From contig NC_067116.1 in the NCBI RefSeq assembly GCF_021347895.1, forward strand, positions 37,397,639-37,461,638: a stretch of 64,000 nt of DNA. Direction: 5' to 3'. Shown here in pieces: positions 1 to 12,920 of the stretch. The stretch is from Acanthochromis polyacanthus (lineage: Eukaryota; Chordata; Actinopteri; Pomacentridae). Below the pieces are notes generated by a model that did not search any database, was not told where the DNA came from, and saw only the letters and a program-made list of their open reading frames with translations. The translations under genes were made by a program, and so were the position numbers. Numbering within the stretch: position 1 is the stretch's first letter; each line of letters begins with the position of its first letter.

Positions 1-23
1 ACTGTGGAATGTGTTCTCTCCAG

Positions 24-306
24 GCACACTCTCTTTTACAACGCCAAAACAAAGCAGCTGATGCACACCTTCAAGACAAAGTTCCAGCAGCCAGTTATTC
101 CAGCTTTCATGGTGAGAAACGTTTCTGTCGAAGTATCTGCTGTCTGCTTCTGTTACGTTTTCGCTTTTAAAACTGACTCTCGATGCCCCCTGCAGGTGTG
201 GAACGGAAGTTTCTCTGTGGTGACGGGCCTGCAGGTTCCCAGCGTGGTGCAAAGCGGCCAGAGGAAGAACAGCAACACTAGCAGCTCCAACGCCAGCCTC
301 ACCTAA
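24..306 (+). CDS. fsd1: FSD1 C-terminal two exons (partial)
   Basis: These are the last two coding exons of FSD1, a fibronectin type III/SPRY protein linked to microtubules and centrosomes. Exon 24-111 follows a CAG acceptor, opens on the last base of a codon, encodes the SPRY-type strand LFYNAKTKQLMHTF and ends at ATG before GTGAGA. Exon 196-306 follows TGCAG, encodes VWNGSFSVVTGLQVPS and a Ser/Asn-rich tail ending SNASLT, then TAA. The short intron (112-195) has GT/AG ends. The gene continues left of the window. The identification rests on the SPRY C-terminal pattern and on having stap2 as downstream neighbour in the same orientation, as in mammals. Continuous translation through the short intron is open but is not how the family is spliced. 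Confidence 0.85.
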
Positions 307-1970
307 ACCCACCCGCTCATCCATCCATCCATCCAGCCGGCTGGACGCCTCCCAGCTCCGCCCGGCTTCAATCACGGCTGCAGATCAGCTCCTTTGGCCG
401 GACTGCGGTCGAAGGAAGAGTTACATCACTGGAGTACGATGGTTTGGCCTGTTCCACATGCAGTGTCGGTGTTGCATGAAATGATTTTGGGGAACAACCG
501 AGTCATCTGCTCCCTCAGTGACTGAATTCTTCTGACTCTGGCTGTTGTGATTGCTTGGGACACGTTAGGTGTAGTCTTACCAGTTCTCCTCTCTCTGCAC
601 ATTCATTTCCCACTGTCCCACTGCTGCTAGAGCAATGATTAGCGCTGGCCGCTGCTCTTCCTTCCTTTCCATCATCAGGACTGTCGGTCGTACTTTCATG
701 CAGCCAGCTGCAGGTTCAGGGTTTCGTCTCTGTCCTGTCTGCTCTCTCCCTGTGCCTTCCTTCTCATTTCCAAACTGACAGGCCAGAATCGGGCGATCTG
801 TAACACATTGCCAATATTTCACTGCAAGAAGCGACTTAAAACCATGTGTTGTGTCAGTATAGCTTGGTTGTAACGTGACTTTGTGGTTATCACCAACTGA
901 ATTTGCCAAACTGATATAACTAGTAACACCCTGCTCATAGACAAAGCTACTGAATAGAAGTAGTTCTTTACTAAATCAGGATTTACTCTACTTTGCCAGC
1001 AACTAATGGCTCATAAGAAACACTTACTAGATGAATTACTGGAAACACCTCACAGTATAATGGAGTATAATTCTACTAGACCAAAACCTACAGTCTCCAG
1101 AACGATCAGAGTCTAAAACTGAACATTTCACCCACAGCAGGACTAGACTACGTTCAGTGTGAACTGGAACATTTGCAGGTTAAATAAGGGCAATAATTTC
1201 CTTCACAGATCCAGCAGATGGGGACACAGTTTCTACAATCTCTGCATCCACCTGTGTGGAAGGCATTTAAGGTTTTCCTCTACAAAGGGCGGCGACTCAG
1301 ACAAATATCACCTTATGCAAATCTCACTGGCACACAGCCGACCTGTTTATCTAGATGGTAACTCGAGCGTTTAGCGGCTGCTGTCAAGAGTCGCGAAAAA
1401 AAAAAACAGGTCAATCATAGGTGGAGACTTCAGGGGGCTGAAGAGGATACATGCCACTAAATATTTAGGAAATATACAGTGTAATATGATAAAAATAACA
1501 CATGAAATCAAGTAAAAGGCAGCAAGTCAATATAAAAAATTAACAAATGAATGTTTAATTAAAACTTAGAACAGAAAATATAGGCACAAACACACATTGG
1601 TGTATACTACATTGCTTGTAGACACAGTCAGAGGAGTAGATTTCAGCGGGATACAAATCATCAAATGCATATATATGGGCAGGTAAAACGAAGTGAGGTC
1701 TAAAGATTTGCTGTGAAGCTTTTTTTTCCAACATATTTCTATGCAAAACTAGAGTTTCCCTGACTGGATGCTGTCCCTGTTACGAGACATGCAGTATACT
1801 GCTTTATGACAAGTTTAAAAGTACAAAAACACGTGTCCTTTTGCATTTTGGCCAGTTTCTTGTTTGTTTTACCCCATAGAGTGACCAGAATGTACAGAAA
1901 TACCGACACAACCGCAGCTTTCCATATTAATACCAGTGACTGACATAAATAAAGACGTTTTGATGTAAAT
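307..1970 (+). other. fsd1 3' UTR / fsd1-stap2 intergenic stretch
   Basis: No convincing coding exon is seen between the fsd1 stop and the stap2 promoter. An AATAAA at about 1948-1953 is the first good polyadenylation signal on the + strand, and it is also present in the inverted copy. It may end the fsd1 transcript, which would place the outer edge of the inverted duplication (about 1030) inside the fsd1 3' UTR. The short frames here look random. Confidence 0.4.
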
Positions 1971-2439
1971 TGATGCAGAAAGGCACCAAGTAGTACATAA
2001 AAAAAACACCAGAGTGCAGAAAATGAAATGTTTGATGCTCAGTATTTTCTAGGGAGGACACCCAGACCTCTGATTAATATTCCAAAACCTGTGAATGAAT
2101 GAACAGCTGTTTATCACTCTGAATCATAGCTACACTATCTGGTGTTTGCTAGAAGCTTCAAATGACAGATTCAGTAGCTGTTTGAGCTACTAATACCTGT
2201 CTTTAAGATTCATTAAGCTTAATTTCACTGTCTTATTCAGGTGTTCACTTGACTAAAGCAGCCATTTTGAAATGTTTCCAGAAAAAGTACGAAAAGCACA
2301 AACAAGCTGCAGAGAAATCACCTCATTTACAGCAGAAACTTCATTTTTCACCACTTTTCCTACATTTTTAAATCAAACATATAATCTGAACGTTACATCA
2401 CATACTGGGATTCAGTTCCGCGTGTTAACATAGTTTCCA

Positions 2440-2669
2440 TCTTGGAAACTCGCTGACTGCGTCACCAGTCCTCTTACCTGAAAGTATTTGGAGAAAGACC
2501 CGCCCCATCCGCTTATGGACCAATCAGCGGCCCCCTCGGAGCCGCGCTGACGAGACAGGTGCGTTTTGGTGCTTTTATAGCAGAGAGCTGAAAGTTTCTG
2601 CAAACAGCCCTCAGAAGTTCACGTGGGAATCAAGTCGGAGTGAAATCTGCGTGTTCGAGGATCTTCGTG
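2440..2669 (+). promoter_or_regulatory. stap2 copy 1 promoter region
   Basis: A CCAAT box (within GGACCAATCAGCGG, about 2518-2531) lies 150 bp upstream of the ATG, with a TGACGCAG-like CRE/AP-1 motif read on the opposite strand near 2457-2465. Both are kept in the second arm (47500-47590), although introns differ more. A TTTTATAG stretch sits near 2573. The transcription start is not determined. Confidence 0.45.
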
Positions 2670-3315
2670 ATGGCGAAGCGAACAGGGCGACTGAAGAACC
2701 AGCTGCCGACTTGTTACTATGAAGGATATCTGGAGAAGAGGTCGTTTAAAGACAAGGTAGGGCTTTTCTGTTGTCTTGTTCGACGGGTGGTGACATGAAC
2801 TGCAGAAATCTACTTAGAAAATCACTGTTGAAGCTTCAGATCTTTTATCTGTGTTTACAATAGGAAAACAACTTAAATTTGCTGAAATTGGCCTTAAATG
2901 CTAAAGAGCATCATGTGTTTATGCCCAAAAGTTATTCTTCTTGTTTTGTTTTGTTATTATTACTATTATTATTTAGGCAAAGAAAAACAGCAGATACTCA
3001 CAACTGAGAAGGTAGAACATGGAAAACGTTGAACATTTCTGCTTGAAAGGTTGTTAAAATAGTTGCAGTCATTTTCTGATGATTTTTCTGACTTTAAAAT
3101 GCTTTTAAGTATGATTATTCAGTATTATTAATTATTATTATATTACAAACAACCAGAGATTTTCTTGTTTTGCATTGATTTAGTTCATTTAGTGACAAAT
3201 TTAAAAAAATGAGAGCTAAAAGAAATCTTCATTAAAGAGGCAAAAAGAAGAAAAAAGAAAGTTTGGTGCACATTTTTTCATGTGGAAGCATGTTATCATT
3301 TCAAGTGTTAATACA

Positions 3316-3659
3316 CATCATCCATTATCATACACCGCTTAATCACTCACTAGGTCGCGGGGGGGCTGGAGCCTATCCAGCGACTCGGGCGAAGGCAGGG
3401 ACACCTGACAGGTCGCCAGTCTGTGCAGGCTACACACAAAGACACACAACCACTCTCACATCACCTACGGGCAATTTAGAATAATCAATTAACCTTAGCA
3501 TGTTTTGGACTGTGGGAGGAAGCCGAGTACCCGAGAAAACCCACGCATGCACAGGGAGAACATGCAAACTCCATGCAGAAGATCCCGGGAAAGCCGGACG
3601 CGAACCAGGACCTTCTCGCTGCAAGGCGAAAGCGCTAACCACTACGCACTGTACAGCCT
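3316..3659 (+). mobile_element. Dispersed fish retroposon with 11-bp target duplication
   Basis: This 344-bp block is flanked by GTGTTAATACA on both sides (3305-3315 and 3660-3670). It is absent from the matching intron of arm 2 (near 46900), where the empty site reads AAGTGTTAATATG on the coding strand. It contains the blocks GGAGCCTATCCAGCGACTCG and GACTGTGGGAGGAAGCC, which I recognise from a very common teleost interspersed repeat. No ORF is kept. The class is uncertain (SINE-like or a LINE 3' end). Confidence 0.8.
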
Positions 3660-3660
3660 G

Positions 3661-4960
3661 TGTTAATACATTTTTTTAAAAAAAAATGTGTAAATACTAC
3701 TACTAATAATTGCAAAAATATTTTTTAAAGTTATATTTAAAATTATGGAATACTTTTATTTCAAGCATATTTTTAAAAATTATTTTATTTATTTATTTTA
3801 ATTTTTATTTATTTTATTTCACGCCAGTATTGTGCGTGCTGTAGAAACAGAAACATGAATTACTGATATCTCAGTAATATGCAGACGTTTTTAGGGATAT
3901 TTTTCATCCAACCTTAATGTGTTTTTTTTTTTTTTTTTTTTTTAAACATCAGGGTTATTCACATCTGTACAGATGTGCCCTGCTGCTCCAGGTGATAGTG
4001 TTATATATAATATATATTTTTTTTACCCACAGTAGCCTGTGCTTAACATTCTAAAACTGCAGTTCAATGATGTACTTTAATAATGTCAGTTTAAGTGCTA
4101 ATGTTTCTGGGAACAGCAGCCTATGTTGTTACGTATTTTCTCGTAAGTTAATGTGGACTTTGACTTGAGTTTCTCGTCTGCGTCTCCAACTGGTCTGACG
4201 GCTTTTCTGCTCTTTGTGTTGTAAAAAGTTTAGAGTGAACCAGGAACTGCCAGGAGGGTAAAGACTCAAACTGGCATGGCTGGTCTTTGCACATAACAAA
4301 GCAGGGCCCTCATTTAAATGTAAAAATCACATTTTTTAAATCAACATTCTTTGGGTCTGTCTCAATGTCTGAAGAAAGAAGTGTTCGGTTACATCTGGGG
4401 ATTTTTTGGACTAATTTTGACCTACTTCCTTCCTTCCTCTGAAACATACAGTGATGATTACAAACTGATTCATGTGGAAAAAATCCCATCTGACATTCCT
4501 ACGAACAACTGATCACACTTCCATTTATTTGATCCTCTTCACGTTCAACCCATTCCAGCTAAACAGTCTTATTATTATCATCACACATGAGTTTCTATTA
4601 CAATGACTTGACTCATCAGGTGAAATCCAAGCATGTCATCAACACAGACCTGCCCTGTTTACTGTCTTGTTGCCTTACATGACTTTATTTGATCCGTTTC
4701 AAGTGATGATTATAGAATGTTCATGCACCTTAGGTAGTTCGATTTAACCGTTTTCCTACTACCTAATCACTCAAATTCACTTTAAATCACCGTGCCTTGA
4801 AATGTGCAAATGCTGTATGTTGAATTTTAATTACGTTTAGTATTCTATAGATTTGAAAATTAGATGTGTTTTTTATAATATAGTATTCTACAGCAAGAGT
4901 CTCTACTAACCTTTAATGCTAATGTTACTAAACTGCCTTTTTGTTATTTTATGTTGTTGT
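3661..4960. other. stap2 copy 1 intron 1, AT-rich remainder
   Basis: No exon is visible here. The stretch includes a poly-T run (about 3920-3943) and A/T-rich low-complexity sequence around 3770-3830, and it aligns with arm 2 at about 45640-46900. Confidence 0.5.
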
Positions 4961-5003
4961 ATGTAAGCTGCTGAACACTTGAATTACCCTCGGAGATTAT
5001 AAA

Positions 5004-5037
5004 TATCTATTCTATCTATCTATCTATCTATCTACTA

Positions 5038-5126
<89 letters not shown>
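5004..5126 (+). repeat. (TATC)n microsatellite in stap2 copy 1 intron 1
   Basis: About 30 TATC units with one interruption (TACTAATC near 5035). The preceding ACCCTCGGAGATTATAAATATC resembles the 3' tail of old fish retroposons that end in TATC repeats, so the tract may have grown from such a tail. The arm-2 tract is about half as long. Confidence 0.9.
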
Positions 5127-6654
5127 CTATTCATTTCTTTTATATTCATCTCCATGTCTTTCATTTTTTTTCTCTCAGACGTCCAGGAAACTGTGGACTA
5201 GTCTTTGTGGAAACACACTTTTCTTCTTCAACGATAAGAGAGACAGTGATGTAAGTCGTCCCAGAGATATAAAATACACAGATTTGCAGATTATCTCTTA
5301 AACTAACTTATTTTTTTTAAAAATTTTTTGTGTGTGTTTTTCATCAGTATGTAGAGAAAATGGATCTCAGAGGACTGATCTCAATAACAGACGACAGCAG
5401 CCAGGACCGGAATTTAGACGCAGCCAGACTCAACGTCCAGATGAAGGATGGGAACATTAAATTCACTGTGAGGGAATTTGAGGAACACATGTTTTGTTTT
5501 GTTTTTTTTTACATAGTAATTACTCTTTTGTTGACATATTTTCCTCTTTTGTTGTCTCTGTAGGCCCCGAACGCAGAAGCTCGTGAGCTTTGGAAGGGTT
5601 ATATCAACTCTGTGGCAAAGGTCAGTGACATTTATCTCACTTTATAGACAAAATAGTAGAGATTTTATTATCTCACACAACCTTATACACTCATTCACAT
5701 GCAGTGACTGATGGAAGGAGGGGATTTGTCCCCACTCAATAGTTAGAAAATAATGTAGTATAATCAGATGAAAATAACATAAATGAAATACATCGGATAA
5801 AAGATGGAAATTAAATCTGCTAAATATAAAATACGGTGAAAAAATGCAAGATTACAAGATGTTATACACTTAAAGTTGCATAAAATATTTTCATTTCATT
5901 TAGTTAACTTAAATCTACTGTTCTTTAGTACAAGGTCACCATGACCTGGTGACTGAAATCTACATGTACATTTTGCAGATTTAGTTTGCTAATGACACTA
6001 GAATTTTTTAATAACTTGTGGTATGACATTCTAGATTCAAATGGAAATTCACTTCTATCTGCTCCAACATTAAAGTGCTAATTGCATTAATACATCAGGA
6101 ATTACAAATCAGTAATAAACATAGTTCTGAATGTGGCCATTCTGCATCATGACGACTGTTACTTTTGATGCTACTACATTTGCACTTTTACTTAAGAGTG
6201 GCTTTAAATGCATTTTACCTGTAACAGAGCATTTCTACACTGCAGTGTTTGTACTTTTTCGTCTCCCTGCAGCTGTCTGTACCCACCTCCTCAACTGCTG
6301 CCTGGTCAGATCCACATGCTGAAGGAGGCCGTAGAAAATGAGCTAGAAAGGCAGAAAAGTGCTCCTCTTCCTCCACCTCCTCCTGCTGCTGCCAGCTGCT
6401 CTCCTTACGTCATCCCCCAGCCAGACATGCCAGCGTCAGTATTAACGATACCTGTTATCAATCTAGTAAACACAAAGTACATGTTTTTTTTCAGTTCTAA
6501 ACCTTCGTCTGAACTAATGCGCCTTAAATTGTGACTGAATTTTCTTGAAAAATCATGAAAAACCAATGCTTTTTGAAATAAAACATGGCTTTGATGGACA
6601 GATAAGCCTATACTGGAATGTGTGTTTTTTATATAATGATCTAACCCTCCTGTT

Positions 6655-7119
6655 GTCCTCATTTATGGGCACCAAAAAATATTGTTCCCTTGTCTGAAAA
6701 AAATCCAAAAATTCAGCAAAAAAATCCCCAAATTTCTGAAAATTTGCAAAACCTTCAGGAAGAAAATTCCAATAATTCCTTAAGTTTCCCTTTAAAGTTT
6801 TATTTTAAAAAATCCCCCAAATTTGCCAAGAAAATTTGTGTAAATATTTTCAAAAAATTAGTAAAAATCTTCAAAAAAATCCTACAAATATCTAAAGTGA
6901 TTTCATATATATCAGTAAAACTTCTAATATTTTCTTTTTGTGAATGTTCTTAAGAAACATTTTTAACATTTCTTTTTTCCACCAAAAAATGTTCAAAGAT
7001 TTCCCAAAAATGTTGACAATGTGGACATCAAAAGTTTCACTGTGAAAATATATATATTTTTTCCCCACATTTTCAAACTTGAAAACGGGTCGATTTTGAC
7101 CCACAGGACGACACCAGGG
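6655..7119 (+). mobile_element. piggyBac-like (TTAA) MITE in stap2 copy 1 intron 5
   Basis: Left end CCCTCCTGTTGTCCTC follows TAA. The right end reads GACGACACCAGGG followed by TTGA, a near-TTAA. The termini are imperfect inverted repeats of the CCCTNNTGT type with TTAA-like flanks. The interior is A-rich with no transposase. The same element sits in arm 2 (about 43590-44074), so insertion predates the duplication. Confidence 0.6.
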
Positions 7120-8153
7120 TTGAAAATTTAGATTTTTACTGGAAAGTGAAGATAAAATAGTCTCAGCTACCTTCCAGAGCCATTGTCATACTGTACATAC
7201 ACACCGTGGCTCTGTCTGTCAGTTTTTATAAACATATGGAACTCACTTGTTGTTGAGCGACAGCATTGTTGACTTGTGTGTCATCGCTGTGTTTTTCTGC
7301 AGAGTGTTATCACGCTGTGTCACGCCTGGAGGCAGAGCTGCTGCTGGAGAGAGAAGCCAAGAGAGGAAACCTGCTGCTGAGGCCTGGAAGTAGCGGGAAC
7401 TCCTTCGCAGTCTCCACCAGGCAGGATCATGACGGGTACGCAGACATATTTAGAGCATAAACACGCCATCACAGGTTAAATACATATACTATGTGTGCAT
7501 ACTAATTATCTAAATCATCTTTAACCCTCTGAGCTTCAAAACTCCTTGTGGGGTTTGAAAGGCAGGCCATTTATCATGGCTAGAAACTGCCAAAACAGAA
7601 AAAAGTTTAATTTTTAACTCTCTAACAGTCCTTGAAGGAATAATCTGAGACATGCAGTTCTGCTGGAAAATTAACCACGTCTCTGCTTAAAATCATTTTA
7701 TTCTACATATCTCCTTCAAAAATTTGGCCAAAAGTAAACCGTTTGCTCTAGATTCTAAAAAATTTCTGAGCTCCTTTAGTGCAACTCAGAAGCCATGAAT
7801 GACTCGGCTGTGACCAGTTTTCAGGTGAACTGCAGGCAGTGTATTCTCAGGGCAAGAGGAGAACAACAAGAGAGCATGAGATGAAAATGAAGCAGACATG
7901 ATCAAAAAATGAATGCAGCATAACTCAAAAACAGTAAATAGAGGAGCAAGTTGTCAGCAAGGTGTTGGAAGATACATTCACCATGGTGAAACAGCTTTCT
8001 AGAGCTGTAAAAATGACAGTACTAAAATATGTACAGCATGTGCAGCCCTCGGGTACCTGTGGATACTTGGAAATAAGTTGTACGTCTTGATTCCAGTTTG
8101 TTTTCAACTTTTATAAAATGAATAATAGAAGAAATAGATTTTTTTATGATTAA

Positions 8154-8221
8154 CCCTGTAAAACCCACTGTTGCAAAATACAACATCAGTTTTATTTATT
8201 TTTTTATTGGGTCTTACAGGG
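8154..8221 (+). mobile_element. Short TTAA-flanked MITE remnant in stap2 copy 1 intron 6
   Basis: 68 bp between TTAA sites (8150-8153 and 8222-8225), with ends CCCTGTAAAACCCA and TGGGTCTTACAGGG that are nearly perfect inverted repeats. The arm-2 counterpart at 42238-42539 is over four times longer through A-rich internal sequence. Confidence 0.65.
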
Positions 8222-11200
8222 TTAATGGCATTATATCTCCATCATTCTACACTAAGACATTTTAAGCTCCCTATACTTCTATCATGGTTGTTCTGTTTCC
8301 ATAGAGGTGCAGGACTTTATATTGCAGTGAAAAACAAGCACACAGTGAGTAAAAATGTATCAGGAGCAAAAAAAAAAAGTCCAGCGTTTGAAATTCAGTG
8401 TTTAAAAAGGACTGCAGGAGTGTAGAAATCAATAGCGGCTCAGTCACAACTTTCCGTGATGACCAAAGGCAACGACCGATGTGATTGTCAATCTAATCTC
8501 CTCTTAACAATCAGATTTTTGCTCATTTTAGGGTCTTTTTATGTCTTTGTGATTTGGACTTGCCAGCTGTCGTGAAAGATTTCTCAGAATCGTAGCTCTT
8601 TTTTCAGTCTTTCTCTGTATTTGTTTCTCTTTCAGCTCTGTATTCAGACACTACCGAGTGGCTCGTAATCCTGAAGGAGTTCACCATCGACGTGGACAAT
8701 CCTGTGAGTATTAAAACTCAGGTCAAGATCAAAGCTCGATTATTTTATGTAACAGGCGAAGGAAGCAGATCGGGTTTCTCCGGTATTAAGTAACTCGGTA
8801 TTTTAGAAGGAAATCTTTGTTACCCTTTAAAATCTGCTGTGTAGAACTTGGCAGCAACAAACAATAGAAACTATGCAACTACGCTTGATAGCTGGAGTTT
8901 TTTATGGCTTTATTGGGGACAGAGGCGATAAAAAAAGAGCATGTGATCTCGTAGTCACAGCAGAAAGTCATTATCAGTTAAAAAATGAAAGTGAGCTGCC
9001 AGTAAACCAACATCCATGATGCTAGAGTAGAGATCACAGACACAGTTGTCTGTGCGTGAGGTTTTAATTTGTCATGACTCACCCTGATCTTTATTCAAAC
9101 TGCTGCCATAAAACAAGTGTCTGTGTGTGAAGTTTACACAGACTTCAGTCTCGGTATTTACTGCACACATCTGTTATTAACCTCAATTACAAACAGTTTT
9201 GCAAGAGTTCTAATATTCACTGACCTCTATCTGTCTCTGCAGATTCTATAAAGTTTAGAGCTACAACACACCTTGTTTTATTTCCCAGCTACAGCTCAAT
9301 GTTCTTTAATTGATAAAAGCTCATTGTTCTCCGTGCAGGTCCACTGCGACACCCTGTATGAGGTGATCAACTATTTAGTGGAGAAAACGACAGAGTTTTG
9401 ATTCCCCTCATCATGGAGGAAGCGTACGAGAAGAACATCTGTACGTACAAAATCTATTCTTAATTTCTCTTGACGTTATTTCCAAGATCCGAAAAGCATG
9501 ACTGATGTAAGTTTTTTGGGCTTTTTCACAGCTTTTATTCAGGCTGATAACGAAAATGGAGAAAAGAGGGTTGTCGTCCCACCAACATTCCTCAAAACCA
9601 GGTAACACAAACACAGACACCTAGTTATTCAAACATGTTGGCTGACCTGCTTCATTTGCCGCTCTGAAGTCATGAGTTAGAAATTCTTCCTCTTTAATTG
9701 CATGAATTAATGTTGGACTTTTTCCAAGTCACAGCATCAGAAGATACTCCTGTTTTTTTTTTTTTTTTTATAAATATCATGTTGTCAACAAATGCTAAAG
9801 TGGCTACTATGTCCTCAAAAAGCAACACATTCAAAGTGGTTGATTCAGTCACTGACACACGTCGAAGCTATTATCGCTGACATAAATCTGCCTTTCAAAA
9901 CACGTTAATAGGATCATGAGCAATTTTAAGCTCAATTAAATAATTTAGGATCATCAGGAAGTCTCGACTACCTCAGCTTTGACTAGCAGCCGCTTGACAA
10001 AAATTCAGAGTTCTCAGCTGAACTGCAGGCTGTGAAATGCAACATGGCTCAAAAACAGTGTAGAGTCATCAGCAAGTTGTTAAGATATGATCAGTTAACG
10101 TGCTGAGAAGTGTGAAAAGTGTTCGTGGAGGTTGTAAAAATGAAAGTAGTAAAATATCTACAGCACGTGCAGCCCTACGCCATCTGTGGATACTTGGAAA
10201 TATGCTATACATCTGGATTTCAGTTTATTTTTTAACTTTTTTAACAGATAATCGGATAAATTAAGACCTCATCTGCTGCAAATTGACGCTTTTCCCAATC
10301 CTTCTTACTGCATTTTAACCTGGTTACAGCTGCATTTAAGCATGTTTTAATCACTCTATAAACAAATTCCTAAATTACGAGATAAATAGAAGATGGATCA
10401 TCACTCTCTCTTTGATAATTTTCTATTTTACTCTCATACATGCCTGAAGCCCTCTGAAGTTCTGTTATTTCAGTGATAAAATAAACTTAAAATATGGCTT
10501 TCCTTTTATTGTTAAGCAGTAAGAAAGCCAGATAAGAAAAAAACATAACCTGAGACTTCGCGGCAAATTAGGGATTCTTAAAATTGATCAAAGTAAACTT
10601 AATAATGCTGAAAATCCTACTGACTTTAGTTTTTTAGTTAGTCAAATATTAGAGACTCAGAGCTTTATGGTGTTTAAAACAGCACAAATGTGTTACCACC
10701 AATAATCAACATTCTATTTGTTATCTCACTGAAGAACTTTGATGTTGTTGTCGTTTTTTGTTTTTTAATAGTGTTAAAGGTAGTTTTTTGTCTATTTTCA
10801 AAAGGATAGTAGATGTAAATCAGCTGCCAGCAGTCTGGAGCAATTACTTTTAATTTTACTAAAATAAAAGCAGAACTTCTTTTTTTTTAAAGTCTATAAA
10901 AGAGTTTTAACACAAAGTGGTATCACTGAGGTTTTACTGTGGAGGAATGGTTGCATTGTGAGCTCTCCACACCCACACAATCAGTCATGGTTTGCTTGTT
11001 TTAGTTTGTCCACAGGTTTAGTTTAACTTTGGACTTTGAAACTAAACGCTAAAGTCAACAGCTAATGTAGCCTGTTACCATTAAGCAGACACAGCTTCTG
11101 TTGTGTTCGATAACATTCGCTGATAAGCTCTACACATCAGTTTCAGTCAACAGCAGATTTATTCTGATTAACCCTGCATTAGAGGTGAATATCTCCACAT

Positions 11201-12062
11201 AATTCCATGGCAACAACCTCCGTCTTAATCTCTACGTGCTGGTTTTCCCTCCATACAACCAGCATGTGTTACTGCTGTCTTGTGAGTCGTCTGCTGAGGG
11301 TTAACTGGTTTACTGAGGCATAGTTGTGGTTGTTTGCCATCTTTTATCAGCACTGTGATAATCATAATTACATGTTTTGTTTCTCAGTTGGTCTAAAATA
11401 CCATATCATGAGCCGGAGCCAGATCCAGAGCCAGAACCAGAGCCAGAACCAGTCACAGAGGAGAATTTCTATCTGAATGGCGAGTGTGAGTATAACTCTC
11501 CTGCCACCTGTCTCATCAATCAGTAATCCATTCAACCGGGGCATTTGCAAACCCAAACAGGTGCGACTCATTTTTTCCACGGCTGTCGCTCACTAATGTC
11601 TGTGTTCAAACAGTTGAAGAAGAGCAAGAGGAGGTGGAGGATTCCTCGCCTGCTCCGCTGCCACGTAAGTTTTATCTTATCTTTCCATGTGAGCTGCTCT
11701 ACAGAGGATACTCCCTCACCACTGCACGCTTTAAATCACGGCTTACATCCGTGTGTTCTTTAACAGCAGAGAACAAACCCCAGAAGAAGCCGCTGATGCC
11801 TCCAATCCCTGCTCCTCAAGATCAATCAACGCTGCAACACCTTCCTCCACTGCCTCGTCCACTAACAGAGATCCCAGGATGAGATCAGACACAGACCCTT
11901 GCAACCAGAGTAAGTCCTACTTTTAAATACTTCCAGATGTATTTGCACTTTGCTTTCTTGCCACAATATTAAACTATAATTGTTCTATTTGCCACAGTGC
12001 CTCTTGCAACAATATCAGAGCTGAAGCTAAAGTTCGAACAAAGGGCGAAGTCTCAGCAGTGA

Positions 12063-12920
12063 CATCTTCTGGTTGGATTCTCTCAAAGCCTTCTGTGACA
12101 AAGTGCCACAGCAGACAGAGCAGAGCAGACCGCCTCCCAGTTTATCGCTGGAAGATGCAGGAAGGAGCAGAGACCAGTTTGTTTCCACTCTAACAACATC
12201 TTCCTCCTTCACCTCGAGGCTCCTCATCGCTTTGCTGTCAGCAGCGAAGCCTCTCTGAAGATTAACGCCGCATCGATTCGCCCTCTTCTTGGACGCTCAT
12301 TAGCAGAGTGATTGACTGTAAAGGAGGATGTTAATGTCACATTATCTGCACCGTGTTTCTCTTGTACATTTTGCACATTTGCCACCGACTGTGGTTCTTT
12401 TATCAGATTCAGTATCAGTGTTTTTATCTCTTTCTTTTTTATGTTAAAGTTTATATTAGAAGGCTAAATTTGTTCTGCCTTACAGACGTGATGTTCATAT
12501 ACACTGTACATATATAAATATATATATGTAGAGAGAGAACACAAAGTATTACTGTCTCTCTGTAAGTGATTCAAACCCTTGATGAAAGAAAAAACAGAAA
12601 TTGCAGTTGAACTATTTTACCTCTTGTATGTGAATGTATTGTATGTAGTTTTTCAGTGAATCTGCTGCATATTACGTGCCATGAAAACCGTAAATGAAGT
12701 TCCGTACTTTGTCTATTTTCTGTTTTACACCGTTTTTATACAACTGAGCTTCTTCTCTAGCTCCGTTTTACCCCTTTGTTGAAATAGACGTGCGAGAAGA
12801 AATTGCTCTCACTCCTTTATTACCTCAATGACTGATACATTATAGTGGAAAAAATTAAACTATTTACAATAAAACTGTGACGTTTTTGTCAGCATGTGAA
12901 ATAAAGTGAACGTAATCCTC
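12063..12920 (+). other. stap2 copy 1 3' UTR with polyadenylation signals
   Basis: Aligns with the 3' flank of the arm-2 copy. AATAAA occurs at about 12869-12874 (ACAATAAAACTG) and again near 12900 (AAATAAAGTG). Both are kept in arm 2 (TTTATT at 36850-36855), so the 3' end signal survives even though the reading frame is broken. Confidence 0.6.

Larger units (their letters stand above)
2670..12062 (+). pseudogene. stap2: stap2 copy 1, 13 exons with many frame breaks
   Basis: Second copy of STAP2, a PH-SH2 adaptor. Exons: 2670-2756, 5179-5250, 5348-5467, 5564-5620, 6273-6434, 7303-7435, 8636-8703, 9339-9440, 9487-9601, 11388-11485, 11614-11664, 11767-11909, 11998-12062. Exons 1-4 (PH domain) and 13 keep the frame. 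Compared with the arm-2 copy, exon 5 is 2 nt shorter, exon 6 is 1 nt longer, exon 7 is 2 shorter, exon 8 is 1 shorter (giving an early TGA), exon 9 is 2 shorter, exon 12 is 1 shorter, and exon 10 differs by +17 through an expanded Glu-Pro repeat. Every intron keeps GT and AG ends, so inactivation may be recent, or some indels may be assembly errors. A truncated PH-only product from exons 1-5 is conceivable. Confidence 0.85.
1030..12920 (+). repeat. Left arm of ~12-kb inverted duplication containing stap2
   Basis: This segment matches the reverse complement of 36803-48814 along its whole length, exons and introns included. The inner edge is sharp: arm 1 ends in CGTAATCCTC at 12920, and the complement GAGGATTACG directly abuts the LTR end at 36803. 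The outer edge falls near 1030 (GATGAAT before GGAAACACC), matching 48811. Exon 1 differs at 4 of 87 positions and exon 2 at 4 of 72, so this is an old duplication and not two haplotypes of one locus. Arm-specific insertions explain most of the length difference. Confidence 0.92.

Noticed and set aside
577..909. 110-codon minus-strand frame downstream of fsd1
   Set aside because: No splice or promoter context and no recognisable domain; probably random within the UTR.
9511..9535. A 25-nt intron inside stap2 exon 9 (GTAAGT...CACAG in arm 1)
   Set aside because: Too short to splice; arm 2 has CT in place of GT and stays open through it, so it is coding sequence.
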